This document shows positions 26,418 to 35,201 of a stretch of DNA of 64,000 bases, one piece after another (within the stretch, counting starts at the first letter, position 1; every line of letters starts with the position of its first letter). Below the pieces are notes generated by a model. The model worked only from the letters and a program-made list of their open reading frames with translations. It was not told where the DNA came from and searched no databases. The stretch comes from an uncultured Rhizobiaceae group bacterium. GTDB lineage: Bacteria > Pseudomonadota > Alphaproteobacteria > Rhizobiales > Rhizobiaceae. Both the position numbers and the translations under genes were made by a program. The stretch spans positions 62,001 through 126,000 of the forward strand of contig CANMVS010000002.1 in NCBI GenBank assembly GCA_947501445.1. Direction: 5' to 3'.

Positions 26418-27262
26418 GCGGCACCTCTCATCATTTCCGTGCGCACCGGATAGGTGTGTGTTGATACGAGACTGGGAATGCGTTGGCGTGTTTGGGCCAC
26501 CAGATCTATATTGATCGTTTGTGTAATGACGCCCGGTTCGTCTCCACCATCCGCCAGCACGTCACCCCAGGGATCAATAATCAGCGAATGTCCGTAACTC
26601 TCACCGCCGCCTTCCACTGGACCAATTGCACAGGGCGCAACAACAAATGCACCATTTTCAATGGCCCGCGTTCGGTTCAGGACATGCCAATGGGCCTGGC
26701 CGGTTTTTTTGGTGAATGCAGCCGGAACCAATAAAATGTCTGCGCCTGCCTGTGCAAGGGAACGATAAAGGCCGGGGAACCTCAGGTCATAACAGATTGT
26801 ATGGCCAAGTGTTCCGAAGGGCGTTTCGACCAGCACGGCTTCCGAACCGGCAGTAACCAGCGTGCTCTCGCGATAGGAGACACCTTCAGACAAATCGATA
26901 TCAAACAGGTGAATTTTGTCGTAGCGACTGCGAATGGTTCCGGTGTCGTCAATGACAAATCCACGGTTGTAAATCCGGTCACCCGGTGCTGTGATGGCCA
27001 AGGAGCCAATCACAATCCAGACCCTGCGGCGACGGGCAAAATCGCGCAACCCCTGCAAAACCAGATGTTCTTCTTCGCTCTTTGATGGCGGCGCAAATGC
27101 AACACCTCTGGTCCGCAGCCCGCCGCAATATTCCGGCAGGACCAGGAGCTCAGCCCCATCGGCAATGGCGGCATCAGCAAGACGTGTTGCCTCTACCAGT
27201 GCGGAGGCGAAGTCCGGTCTTGGGCGCGTTTGCAGACACGCTATTTTGGTTTGGTTGCTCAC
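26414..27262 (-). CDS. Carbon-nitrogen hydrolase (nitrilase superfamily amidase)
   Basis: A protein of about 282 residues with the full Glu-Lys-Cys triad: E in LLVLPEYCGG, K in YDKIHLFD and C in HTICYDLRFPGLYR, plus the trailing GHSLIIDPWGDVLA motif. Overall it resembles the Nit1/Nit2 (omega-amidase or deaminated-glutathione amidase) branch. The GTG at 27262 is chosen: it lies 4 bp after the preceding stop, while an ATG at 27343 would overlap that gene by about 75 bp and lead with unrelated sequence. Sitting between mgs genes and an unknown protein, it might hydrolyse a gamma-glutamyl amide or a keto-acid amide made by the pathway (inference). Confidence 0.85.
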   Translation of the reverse strand: MSNQTKIACLQTRPRPDFASALVEATRLADAAIADGAELLVLPEYCGGLRTRGVAFAPPSKSEEEHLVLQGLRDFARRRRVWIVIGSLAITAPGDRIYNRGFVIDDTGTIRSRYDKIHLFDIDLSEGVSYRESTLVTAGSEAVLVETPFGTLGHTICYDLRFPGLYRSLAQAGADILLVPAAFTKKTGQAHWHVLNRTRAIENGAFVVAPCAIGPVEGGGESYGHSLIIDPWGDVLADGGDEPGVITQTINIDLVAQTRQRIPSLVSTHTYPVRTEMMRGAA

Positions 27263-27266
27263 CGTC

Positions 27267-27680
27267 TCAATACTTTCTGTAGGCCTTTCTGAGGTTGACC
27301 AGCGGGTGGCGGTCCGACATTTGATATTTGACCAGAAGTTCACGGGCGATCATGTCACGATCCTGCTGGTTATCCGGCAGATTGATCGTATCCGGCACCC
27401 GCACCCAGCCATTGATATTGCGATCAAAAACCGCAGCATTACCGTCCTCATAGCCCATATGGATATCTTCCAGCCAATTGAGGTCCTCCCAACCCATCAC
27501 CTCCATATATTTGGTAAGAAATGGCGTTATCCGCTCGTAATCGGGCACCAGATTAACGTCATAGCGGTAGCCGATATGCTGACCAATTTCCTTTTCGCGT
27601 TCACTTTCCAGTCCGCTCGCATCGTCGAGAAACTGATCAACATCCTTGATGTCGGAACCGCGATATTGTGTACCTGCCAT
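27267..27680 (-). CDS. Uncharacterised 137-residue protein downstream of mgsC
   Basis: A soluble acidic protein with no signal peptide or cysteines. Visible blocks are DVDQFLDDASGLESEREKEI, HIGYRYDVNLVPDYERITPF, a Trp-containing MGWEDLNWLEDIHMGYEDGN, and a C-terminal LVKYQMSDRHPLVNLRKAYR. GGGAGA lies 8 nt before the ATG. It starts 12 nt after mgsC and ends 4 bp before the hydrolase start, so it is firmly inside the operon. I do not recognise the family; a small accessory or assembly subunit for the N-methylglutamate synthase complex is one guess, from position only. Confidence 0.6.
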   Translation of the reverse strand: MAGTQYRGSDIKDVDQFLDDASGLESEREKEIGQHIGYRYDVNLVPDYERITPFLTKYMEVMGWEDLNWLEDIHMGYEDGNAAVFDRNINGWVRVPDTINLPDNQQDRDMIARELLVKYQMSDRHPLVNLRKAYRKY

Positions 27681-27692
27681 TGATGCGTCTCC

Positions 27693-29048
27693 CTAAAGGT
27701 GATGAAAATCTTCAACGCCAACCGTATGGTTGGTGCCAGCAAGCGGAACGCCGGCCATCGCCGAGGCTTCCATCGTAAGCGCGGCAAGGTCTTCCGGCTC
27801 CAGTGAATGGACATTTGTCTTGCCGCAGGCGCGGGCAAACAATTGTGCCTCAATGGTCAACGTGTGGAGGAAATTATAGACGCGCTCTGCGGCCTCATCC
27901 GGGTCCAATCGTGCCCGCAGGGCCGGATCCTGTGTTGCAACACCCACCGGACAGCGTCCGGTATGACAGTGGTAGCAACTGCCGGGTTCAACGCCAATTT
28001 CCTCTTCGTAGTTGGCTTCCGGAATGTCCTTGTTGCAGTTAAGTGCCATCAATGAAGAGTGGCCAATTGCAATGGCATCCGCACCCAATGCGATGGCCTT
28101 GGCGACATCCGCGCCGTTTCTGATGCCACCGGCATAAACCAGCGTGATGTCTCCGCGTTTACCAAGATCATCAATCGCCTTGCGCGCCTGACGAATGGCA
28201 GCGATACCCGGAACACCGGTATCTTCCGTTGCCAAATGCGGACCGGCACCCGTACCGCCCTCCATACCGTCAATATAGATGGCATCCGGATCACATTTTA
28301 CCGCCATGCGCACATCATCATAGACCCTGGCTGCCCCAAGTTTGAGCTGGATCGGAATTTGCCAATCGGTTGCCTCGCGTATCTCCAGAATTTTCAGCGC
28401 GAGATCATCAGGCCCCAGCCAGTCCGGATGACGCGCAGGTGAGCGCTGGTCAATGCCAGCAGGAAGAGAGCGCATTTCCGCGACCTGATCGGTAACCTTT
28501 TGACCCATCAAATGGCCACCAAGACCCACCTTGCAGCCCTGACCGATAAAGAACTCGCAGGCATCCGCAAGCATCAGGTGATGTGGGTTGAATCCATAGC
28601 GTGACTGGATACACTGATAAAACCACTTGGTGGAATAACGCCGTTCATCGGGGATCATACCGCCCTCGCCTGAACAGGTTGCCGTACCGGCCATGGTCGC
28701 ACCGCGCGCGAGTGCAGTTTTCGCCTCGTAGGAAAGAGCACCGAAACTCATTCCCGTTATATAGATCGGAATATCAAGTTCCAGAGGCCGTTTTGCACGC
28801 GGACCGATAACCGTTTTTGTCTCACATTTTTCCCGGTAACCTTCGATCACAAAGCGCGTCAATGTACCGGGCAGAAAGGTCAGATCATCCCAATGGGGAA
28901 TTTTCTTGAATAATGAGAACCCGCGCATGCGATAGCGCCCGAGCTCAGATTTAATGTGGATGTCATCAATGACATGAGGCGGAAATACAAAAGAACTTCC
29001 CAACCGGTATACATCGCGATCGAGCGGCTTTTTACGCATTTGATCCAT
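27693..29048 (-). CDS. mgsC: N-methylglutamate synthase subunit C (FMN-binding glutamate-synthase-like)
   Basis: A protein of 451 residues homologous to the FMN/synthase domain of glutamate synthase large subunit. Visible are PIYITGMSFGALS, SGEGGMIPDE, QLKLGAARVYDD, IDGMEGGTGAGP, the flavin/phosphate-binding VYAGGIRNGADVAKA, and the cysteine cluster CYHCHTGRCPVGVA (3Fe-4S type). With the mgsA and mgsB products it makes N-methylglutamate from methylamine-derived gamma-glutamylmethylamide; rhizobial relatives are also annotated GlxD. It is one of a run of collinear genes from gmaS. An ordinary glutamate synthase is excluded by the three-gene split and the gmaS neighbour. Confidence 0.85.
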   Translation of the reverse strand: MDQMRKKPLDRDVYRLGSSFVFPPHVIDDIHIKSELGRYRMRGFSLFKKIPHWDDLTFLPGTLTRFVIEGYREKCETKTVIGPRAKRPLELDIPIYITGMSFGALSYEAKTALARGATMAGTATCSGEGGMIPDERRYSTKWFYQCIQSRYGFNPHHLMLADACEFFIGQGCKVGLGGHLMGQKVTDQVAEMRSLPAGIDQRSPARHPDWLGPDDLALKILEIREATDWQIPIQLKLGAARVYDDVRMAVKCDPDAIYIDGMEGGTGAGPHLATEDTGVPGIAAIRQARKAIDDLGKRGDITLVYAGGIRNGADVAKAIALGADAIAIGHSSLMALNCNKDIPEANYEEEIGVEPGSCYHCHTGRCPVGVATQDPALRARLDPDEAAERVYNFLHTLTIEAQLFARACGKTNVHSLEPEDLAALTMEASAMAGVPLAGTNHTVGVEDFHHL

Positions 29049-29069
29049 ATTCGCAGTCCTTTGCGTGCC

Positions 29070-29930
29070 TTAAAGGATGATTTTCTTTTCGCTGGGCTCA
29101 AGATTGTCGTAGTTCCACAGCTGTTTGCCTGCGACCACTTTGGTAAAATGATCAACGCCCTTTTCAGGCAGCATTTCGTAGAGTGACAATTTGCGCCGCA
29201 GCCAGCTTTTGTCGATATCGGTCAATTCTGCCGTGACGGCATCAACACCCAGCGATTTAATCTCGCCGCCAATGAAAATATTGCCGTCATACATGGAATC
29301 ACCGAGGTTTTTACCCGCATTGCCACATACGATCATGCGGCCGCGCTGCATCATGAAACCCGACAGTGCGCCGGTATCGCCGCCCACGATGATCGTGCCG
29401 CCTTTCATGTCGATGCCGGTCCGTGATCCGACAGATCCCCTGCACACCAGATCGCCGCCGCGAATGGCCGCGCCAAAAGTAGACCCGGCATTTTTCTCGA
29501 TAATGACGGTTCCGGCCATCATATTTTCTGCGCAGGACCAGCCAACACGTCCGTTAATGCGTACATTTGGCCCGTCAATCAGTCCAACGGCGAAATAGCC
29601 CAGAGAGCCCTCATAGATAAGATTGAGCCTGCTCAAAATACCAACACCCAGGCCGTGTTTACCCCGTGGGTTCTTGATGACAATCGTGCCATAGCCCTCT
29701 TCCATCAGTGCGCGCATTTTGGCGTTCACCTGGGTTGAAGACAATTCGTCCGTATCAAGCTCAAAGCGCTTGTTGTAATCAACATCCGCGGCCCATGGAT
29801 AGGTGAAGCGTTCTTCCGCATCGGCATCAAACTCGACAAACAGTGAGCGTCCGGTCAGCTGTTCGGTGGTCATGCCAAGTGTCTTGGCCCGTTCTTCCTG
29901 GCTCATGGCCTGAAGGTCGACATCACTCAT
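29070..29930 (-). CDS. mgsB: N-methylglutamate synthase subunit B (GXGXG domain)
   Basis: A protein of about 286 residues. The last ~200 residues form the right-handed beta-helix of the glutamate synthase GXGXG (alpha subunit C-terminal) domain: GSLGYFAVGLIDGPNVRING, GGDLVCRGSVGSRTGIDMKG, GGDTGALSGFMMQRGRMIVC. Each turn has the G-x-x-G pattern. It is the structural third of the glutamate-synthase-like enzyme encoded in three genes (GlxC in rhizobial naming). The ATG at 29930 overlaps the mgsA stop as ATGA, so the three codons upstream are excluded. Confidence 0.85.
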   Translation of the reverse strand: MSDVDLQAMSQEERAKTLGMTTEQLTGRSLFVEFDADAEERFTYPWAADVDYNKRFELDTDELSSTQVNAKMRALMEEGYGTIVIKNPRGKHGLGVGILSRLNLIYEGSLGYFAVGLIDGPNVRINGRVGWSCAENMMAGTVIIEKNAGSTFGAAIRGGDLVCRGSVGSRTGIDMKGGTIIVGGDTGALSGFMMQRGRMIVCGNAGKNLGDSMYDGNIFIGGEIKSLGVDAVTAELTDIDKSWLRRKLSLYEMLPEKGVDHFTKVVAGKQLWNYDNLEPSEKKIIL

Positions 29931-30862
29931 GCCTGCCATACCCGAACCTCCTCATCATATGGATCGTATGTGTCAATTTCTTCCGGCAGAATTGCCCGAA
30001 TGGCGACTTCTTCAGAGGCCATGGCGATCAGGCTGTCACTCTCATAGAGAACCAGTGGTTTGGCGGCCATTGTGTCCTTGGCCATGCCGAGCTGATCGCG
30101 GGTTGCCACAAGATAGGTGAAGACACCGTCAATCTCGTCAATCGAACTGCGCAGGCTGTCTTCCAGTGTTACGCCATTGGTCAGATTGTGTGCGGTATAA
30201 ACAGCCAGCAACTCGGAATCGCAATTGGACATGAAACGATGTCCCTTTTGCTCCATCTGCCGGCGCATGATCCAGTAATTGGTGATCTGTCCGTTGTGAA
30301 CCACCGACACATCATTGTAGGGAAAAGCCCAATAGGGATGCGCGGAGCGTATGTCGACGTCTGACTCGGTCGCCATGCGGGTATGTCCAATGGCGTGGGT
30401 TCCGTCGAATTCATCAAGGTTATAGGTATTTGCAACCTCGCCTGCGTCACCCAGATCCTTGATCAGCTCCAGCCCATTGCCAAGAGACAGGATTTCCACC
30501 CCTTCGATCTCTTCAACATATTTGGCCATGGCCTCCGTTTCACCCTCGTGGTTGATCACATAGCGCAGTGCATAAGGGGTCACGGTTTCCTTGGTTTTTA
30601 TGCGTGCATTGCTGTGCTCAAGTCGGCTTTCCAACTCGGTAATCCGCCCGGCAATACGATCAAGGATACCGTGCCCGCGATCCACATCATCACGCTCGGC
30701 AACTTTAATGCGCATAACGTAATCACCAGGGTTTGGCGGTCCATAGACCGCAAATCCGGTTGAATCCGGTCCCCGGTGCTTCAATGCCTGCAGCATGGAT
30801 GTCATTTCCATACCCACATTGGAGCGCCCGCCCCGGTGTATCAGTCCTGCAATTCCACACAT
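29927..30862 (-). CDS. mgsA: N-methylglutamate synthase subunit A (class II glutamine amidotransferase)
   Basis: A protein of 311 residues starting MCGIAGLIHRGG, so Met removal exposes Cys as the Ntn nucleophile of a class II amidotransferase. Other site elements are GHTRMATESDVDIRSAHPYW, SVVHNGQITNYW and SNCDSELLAVY. It would release the amine or amide nitrogen group from gamma-glutamylmethylamide for transfer by the MgsC subunit (GlxB in rhizobial naming). GAAGGAG precedes the ATG. gmaS is about 80 bp upstream. Confidence 0.87.
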   Translation of the reverse strand: MCGIAGLIHRGGRSNVGMEMTSMLQALKHRGPDSTGFAVYGPPNPGDYVMRIKVAERDDVDRGHGILDRIAGRITELESRLEHSNARIKTKETVTPYALRYVINHEGETEAMAKYVEEIEGVEILSLGNGLELIKDLGDAGEVANTYNLDEFDGTHAIGHTRMATESDVDIRSAHPYWAFPYNDVSVVHNGQITNYWIMRRQMEQKGHRFMSNCDSELLAVYTAHNLTNGVTLEDSLRSSIDEIDGVFTYLVATRDQLGMAKDTMAAKPLVLYESDSLIAMASEEVAIRAILPEEIDTYDPYDEEVRVWQA

Positions 30863-30940
30863 TCAATGTGCTCCTTCAATCACAGCGGTTGTATTTCGGC
30901 CCTGAAAGCAAAGTACGATCCGAACCAATTGCAAAGCGGC

Positions 30941-32413
30941 CTAGGGCAGGTAGTCCATGTAGGTATCCTGATCCCAGTCGGTGGTTGTATGCATGAACCG
31001 TTCCCACTCATCGGTCTTGTATTCATGAAACAACCGGTACATTTCGCCCGGCATGCCGGCGCGAACCACCTCGTCCTCCGACAAGGCTTTAAGCGCGTCT
31101 CCAAGGGACATCGGCAGTTTCTCAATAACCTTGCCCGCTTCCATCGCGTCGTAGATGTTGCGTTCCTCAGGGCGTCCACAGGGTATCTTGTTGGTCAATC
31201 CGTCATCCATCGAAGTCAATAAAACCGACGCCATCAGATAGGGATTGACCATGGAATCGACTGAGCGGAATTCAAAACGCCCGGGTGCGGAAATGCGCAG
31301 CCCCGTTGTGCGGTTCTGGAACCCCCAATCCTTGAAAACAGGTGCCCAGAAGCCAGTATCCCAAAGCCGTCGATAGGAATTGACGGTCGAACAGCCAATG
31401 GCTGTCAACGCGTCCAGATGCGTCACCATTCCGCCGATTGCATATTGGCCGGTGGGACCCGGCATCTGCGGATCCGACCCATCCGGCATGAAGGTATTTT
31501 CGCCACCCGAACGATAGCTGAACACTTCATCCATGGCTGCACGGGTTTCCTGCCCAAGCTTTTTGTCCTTGTCAGTGCCTCCCCGCCACAGGGAAACATT
31601 GTGATGACACCCGGATGCCGAAACGCCCATAAACGGCTTGGTCATAAAGCAGGCAATAAGATTGAATTCACGGGCGACCTGCGCACAAATCTGTCGATAT
31701 GTCGTCAACCGGTCCGCATTGCGCAGACAATCGTCATAGGTCCAGTTGAGTTCCAGCTGACCGGGCGCATCTTCATGGTCTCCCTGGATCATATCGAGCC
31801 CCATGGCCCGGGAATACTCAAGCACCTTCATATAGACAGGCCGGAGGCTTTCGAACTGATCAATGTGATAGCAGTAGGGATTGGAAAAACCGCCATTCGG
31901 CTTGCCGTTTTCATCCTTTTTCAGCCACATCATCTCCGGCTCTGTACCGGCTCGCAGCTCAACACCGTGGTCTGCCTGAAATTTTTCGTGGATGCGCCGC
32001 AGATTGCCGCGACAATCGGATGTCAAAAACTGTCCGGGATTTTCGCGCTCTTCACGGTTTCTGAAAAGCGTGCAAAAAACCCGGGCAACACGTTTGTCCC
32101 AGGGCAATTGGCAAAAGGTTTCCGGCTCCGGGATACCCACCAACTCGGCGGCCTCGGGCCCATAGCCCATATAATCGCCATGTCTGTTGGTAAACAGATT
32201 GACCGTCGCACCATAAACCAGCTGAAAGCCCTTACCGGCGATGGATTCCCAATGGTCCGCCGGAATCCCCTTGCCGCAGATGCGACCGGTAATCGAAACA
32301 AATTGCAGATAGAGATATTCAACGCCCAGCGCATCAATCTTGCTGCGCACCTGTTTGACCATATCGTCGCGCCCAGGGGCGTCGACAAAGCTCTCAATAT
32401 CCATTTTCGTCAC
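30941..32413 (-). CDS. gmaS: Gamma-glutamylmethylamide synthetase (glutamine-synthetase-like)
   Basis: A protein of 490 residues of the GSIII-like/GlnT class. The ATP-grasp-like GS fold is shown by RAGTEPEMMW, the QGDHEDAPGQLELNW metal/substrate motif, FMTKPFMGVSASGCHHNVSL (ATP-binding) and NRTTGLRISAPGRFEFRSVD. GmaS ligates methylamine to glutamate using ATP, the first step of the N-methylglutamate pathway. Assignment over glutamine synthetase rests on sequence style and the adjacent mgsABC genes. The GTG start at 32413 has GGGAG 7 nt upstream; an ATG three codons later is possible. It diverges from a GntR regulator gene. Confidence 0.85.
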   Translation of the reverse strand: MTKMDIESFVDAPGRDDMVKQVRSKIDALGVEYLYLQFVSITGRICGKGIPADHWESIAGKGFQLVYGATVNLFTNRHGDYMGYGPEAAELVGIPEPETFCQLPWDKRVARVFCTLFRNREERENPGQFLTSDCRGNLRRIHEKFQADHGVELRAGTEPEMMWLKKDENGKPNGGFSNPYCYHIDQFESLRPVYMKVLEYSRAMGLDMIQGDHEDAPGQLELNWTYDDCLRNADRLTTYRQICAQVAREFNLIACFMTKPFMGVSASGCHHNVSLWRGGTDKDKKLGQETRAAMDEVFSYRSGGENTFMPDGSDPQMPGPTGQYAIGGMVTHLDALTAIGCSTVNSYRRLWDTGFWAPVFKDWGFQNRTTGLRISAPGRFEFRSVDSMVNPYLMASVLLTSMDDGLTNKIPCGRPEERNIYDAMEAGKVIEKLPMSLGDALKALSEDEVVRAGMPGEMYRLFHEYKTDEWERFMHTTTDWDQDTYMDYLP

Positions 32414-32707
32414 GGATATACTCCCTGTTTTATGGTGGCCGGTCTGATGACCCTTCTAATTACCCAATGCCTTCTTGTTATTGCTGCGTGAAAACGCTCG
32501 GCCTGACGGGCGGTGCATTTGCCCCGTCAGAATTGTCAAACCCTGATGGCTTGCAACGCTTCCGATCGTCTTCAATATTTAAATTTTGGTTCGATGCCTC
32601 CCATCCTGCCCCCTGTTTCCAATCGACCCTCAAGCCGTTGAGTAGTCATTTGGAACCACGTTGCAGGCACACCTCTTAAAACCATTCCAAGGTAACGTTA
32701 GGTGAAA

Positions 32708-32739
32708 CTGAACCAATGATCAACCTATTCTGAACCAAT
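32708..32739. promoter_or_regulatory. Direct repeat CTGAACCAAT x2 in the gmaS-gntR spacer
   Basis: CTGAACCAAT occurs at 32708-32717 and again at 32730-32739, exactly 22 bp apart (about two helical turns), immediately upstream of the GntR gene's -35 box. A related CCAATT follows at 32746. The position and phasing suggest a regulator site for the divergent genes. Confidence 0.45.
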
Positions 32740-32749
32740 TAAATTCCAA

Positions 32750-32778
32750 TTGACGCATTTTTGTTATATTGGTATAGT
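32750..32778 (+). promoter_or_regulatory. Sigma-70-type promoter of the GntR gene
   Basis: TTGACG (32750-32755) and TATAGT (32773-32778) separated by 17 bp, about 24 bp before the start codon, which itself follows a GAGG ribosome-binding site. The sequence fits the consensus closely. Confidence 0.65.
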
Positions 32779-32801
32779 TTTGGAATAGTTAGTGAGGGAT
32801 A

Positions 32802-33488
32802 ATGGACAAACCGTCAAATCGCATCGGCTCCTCCGAAGTTGCCGGAATTCTGCGCAACGAAATTGCATCCGGCCTGCTTGCTGCACATGACAGGTTGCCG
32901 TCTGAACGGGTGCTTGCACAAACCTATAATGTTGCCCGCGGCACAATCAGAGAAGCACTCGGGCGACTGGAATCACAGGGCTTGGTTGAAGTACGTGCAG
33001 GAAGTGGCACCTACGTAAGCCGCACGCCTACCGAACTGACCAATCCCGTTGTCGCCAACGCCCGTCCACTGGAATTGATTGACGCACGATTTGCACTCGA
33101 ACCCCATATCTGCCGACTGGCTGTGCTTCACGCGCGAAATCAGGATTTCGAACAGGCCGAGGCTCTGCTTGCGGAAATGGAAGCCAGTGCTGGCGACCCA
33201 CCTGCATTCTCCGCAGCAGATACCGCATTTCACAATCTGCTGGCGGAAAGTACCGGCAATAGCCTGTTGATCTGGGTTGTTGGGCAAATCAGCTCTGTTC
33301 GCAATCAGGAACAATGGTCGCGCATGCTTCATTTGACATTGAATGAGGCCATCATTGCTGACTACAACGCCCAACACCGACAGATTCTTGATGCCATACG
33401 TTCACGCGAACCTGAACGGGCGGCAAATCTCATGAAAGGACATCTGGAAGCTGCCCGTCTATCCCTGACGCGATCAGCTGCGACCTAG
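32802..33488 (+). CDS. GntR/FadR family transcriptional regulator (FCD domain)
   Basis: A protein of 228 residues. The N-terminal winged helix has the GntR pattern EVAGILRNEIASGLL ... LPSERVLAQTYNVARGTIRE. The C-terminal helical FCD domain (about 85-220) has metal/ligand residues such as D and H in TAFHNLLAEST and EHR-like AQHRQILDAI. Divergent from gmaS, it is the likely pathway-specific regulator of the methylated-amine operons, with an amine or amino-acid derivative as effector (inference). GAGG lies 6 nt before the ATG. Confidence 0.85.
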   Translation: MDKPSNRIGSSEVAGILRNEIASGLLAAHDRLPSERVLAQTYNVARGTIREALGRLESQGLVEVRAGSGTYVSRTPTELTNPVVANARPLELIDARFALEPHICRLAVLHARNQDFEQAEALLAEMEASAGDPPAFSAADTAFHNLLAESTGNSLLIWVVGQISSVRNQEQWSRMLHLTLNEAIIADYNAQHRQILDAIRSREPERAANLMKGHLEAARLSLTRSAAT

Positions 33489-33522
33489 CTTGTGTGCCAT
33501 GCCTGCGATTTGGGCACCGTCT

Positions 33523-34416
33523 CTATGAACACGCGGTTTTCATGTCTTCTGCGAACAGCCGCATGCGCCGATTGAGCCGCCGATCATCCTCGTGAACCAG
33601 ATAAATCCCCCATGGCCTCACCCCGATGTCGGGCAGAACATGCACCAGTTTGCCCATGGCAAGCGCTTCAGAAGCGATAAAATCCGGCAAGCGACATATC
33701 CCGAGACCATTCAAGGTGGCCTGCAACAGAAAAACACCACTGTTGGAGTTCAAAAATGGATGGAAATCGAAGAGTTGTGGTTGGTCCTTGTCTGACAGCA
33801 ACGCCCACATGGCCCTTCGAGCGGCGCCAAAATGTAAAAGCTGATGTTGACGAAGGTCATCCAGAGACTGAGGCTCAGGAATTCTTCCAAAATATGACGG
33901 GCTTGCATACAGGCGGTGACCAACCGTGCCAATCCGCGCCGCCCCGATTTCGTCCTCGCCCCGCGGGGTAATGCGGATGGCAAAATCATAATTTTCGCGC
34001 GCCAGATCAACAATGCGATCATCAAAATCCACGGTTAGTTGAATATCGGGGTAGCGTGATTTGAAGGCAATCAAAGCCTTGCTCAGAAAGTTGATCCCAA
34101 AGTCGCGGGGCACTGATACCGATAAAGGGCCCGTCAATCCTGCCGAGGCATTGACGAAATCATCTTCAATCTCGTCCATGTCTCCAACGATGCGTATGGC
34201 CCGCTGATGGAGCTCCCGACCACTTTCTGTGATTGCCCATCGACCGGGTGCGCGATCAATCAATTTGGTCCCATATCGTTCCTCCAGCAACGCGAGGCGC
34301 CGACTGACTGCGGATTTTGCAATGCTCAAGTTGTCGGCAGCTTTCGAGATACTGCCGCTTTCGACAATGAGTACAAATATGCGCAGATCTTCTACCTGAC
34401 CCAAGACGTTCTCCAT
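33523..34416 (-). CDS. LysR family transcriptional regulator
   Basis: A protein of 297 residues with the LysR helix-turn-helix (LRIFVLIVESGSISKAADNL, then AKSAVSRRLALLEERYGTKL) and a two-lobe effector-binding domain. It belongs to the large subgroup that ends with a short HEDDRRLNRRMRLFAED tail, often controlling neighbouring oxidoreductase genes. It diverges from the hemerythrin-domain and glutathionyl-hydroquinone reductase genes, which it probably regulates. The effector is unknown. Confidence 0.88.
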   Translation of the reverse strand: MENVLGQVEDLRIFVLIVESGSISKAADNLSIAKSAVSRRLALLEERYGTKLIDRAPGRWAITESGRELHQRAIRIVGDMDEIEDDFVNASAGLTGPLSVSVPRDFGINFLSKALIAFKSRYPDIQLTVDFDDRIVDLARENYDFAIRITPRGEDEIGAARIGTVGHRLYASPSYFGRIPEPQSLDDLRQHQLLHFGAARRAMWALLSDKDQPQLFDFHPFLNSNSGVFLLQATLNGLGICRLPDFIASEALAMGKLVHVLPDIGVRPWGIYLVHEDDRRLNRRMRLFAEDMKTACS

Positions 34417-34623
34417 ATTAGAACATTGATATCTCTATTTTGTATCTATGTGCCAGAATAAGAACAAGATAAATGCGGTGACCAACAGGCAATCAAAAAA
34501 ATCAGGAAAACCATTGGATAACACCAGGTCGCCAAATGCGGGGATCAGTGGTCGTTCGCCATAAAATTCGGTCGGTGACGGAACCGGACTTACCGCCCGG
34601 CGTGATTGCGGAAAGGAGACGAT

Positions 34624-35190
34624 ATGTTCGATACTTTTGACATGAGAACCGAAAACATGCCTTCAGACTTGCGCATTCTTCTGGACGAATACCCGCGCAA
34701 CAGTTGGGAAGCGCATCCCGGCTTTAAGGAAAAGACACGGCATTGGCTGGGTGCACATCAAATGTTCAGGCAATTGGGGCAAATCACCCGCGAGGAAACG
34801 GAACGGTTTCTGGACAAATCCAGATCCGCCGATGAATTCGCGGCGCGACTGTCTTACTATGGCGACGCACTCGTGCGGAACCTGCATGGACACCACGGCT
34901 GGGAAGATTTCAGTTATTTTCCGGAATTGTCAGCCGCAGATCCGCGCTTTGACACAGGTCTTGAAATCCTCGAAAAGGATCACAAGGCGCTGGATGCCGT
35001 TTTGAACAGTTTCACAAAAACCGCCAATCGGGTAATCAAGCTGGTGCAGCTGGATGAAAAACAGGCCCGGGATGAGGCCGGAAAACTGCACGATGTTGCA
35101 CAGGTCATCGAGACGTTTTTGAAACGTCACTTGAGCGATGAGGAAGAATTGGCGGTGCCGATTATCCTGCATCACCGTTTGCGGGGTTAA
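34624..35190 (+). CDS. Hemerythrin-like (HHE) domain protein
   Basis: A protein of about 188 residues forming a helical bundle. His and acidic residues spaced as in HHE proteins are visible: H in GAHQMFRQL, HGHHGWEDFSYFPEL, EKDHKALDAVL and KRHLSDEEELAVPIILHH. A di-iron centre that senses or handles oxygen, nitric oxide or metal is expected. AAGGAG precedes the ATG at 34624. The next gene starts 11 nt after the stop, so it forms an operon with the quinone reductase, both divergent from the LysR gene. Confidence 0.8.
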   Translation: MFDTFDMRTENMPSDLRILLDEYPRNSWEAHPGFKEKTRHWLGAHQMFRQLGQITREETERFLDKSRSADEFAARLSYYGDALVRNLHGHHGWEDFSYFPELSAADPRFDTGLEILEKDHKALDAVLNSFTKTANRVIKLVQLDEKQARDEAGKLHDVAQVIETFLKRHLSDEEELAVPIILHHRLRG

Positions 35191-35201
35191 GGGAGCAGGA
35201 A

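Noticed and set aside
30941-32413. Call of gmaS as ordinary glutamine synthetase
   Set aside because: The GSIII-like/GlnT sequence style and direct linkage with the three mgs genes favour gamma-glutamylmethylamide synthetase, though a biochemical test would settle it.
31418-32491. Long plus-strand reading frame (357 codons) opposite gmaS
   Set aside because: It is antisense to a clear glutamine-synthetase-like gene and its sequence shows no domain; high-GC third positions on the real strand keep the opposite frame open.
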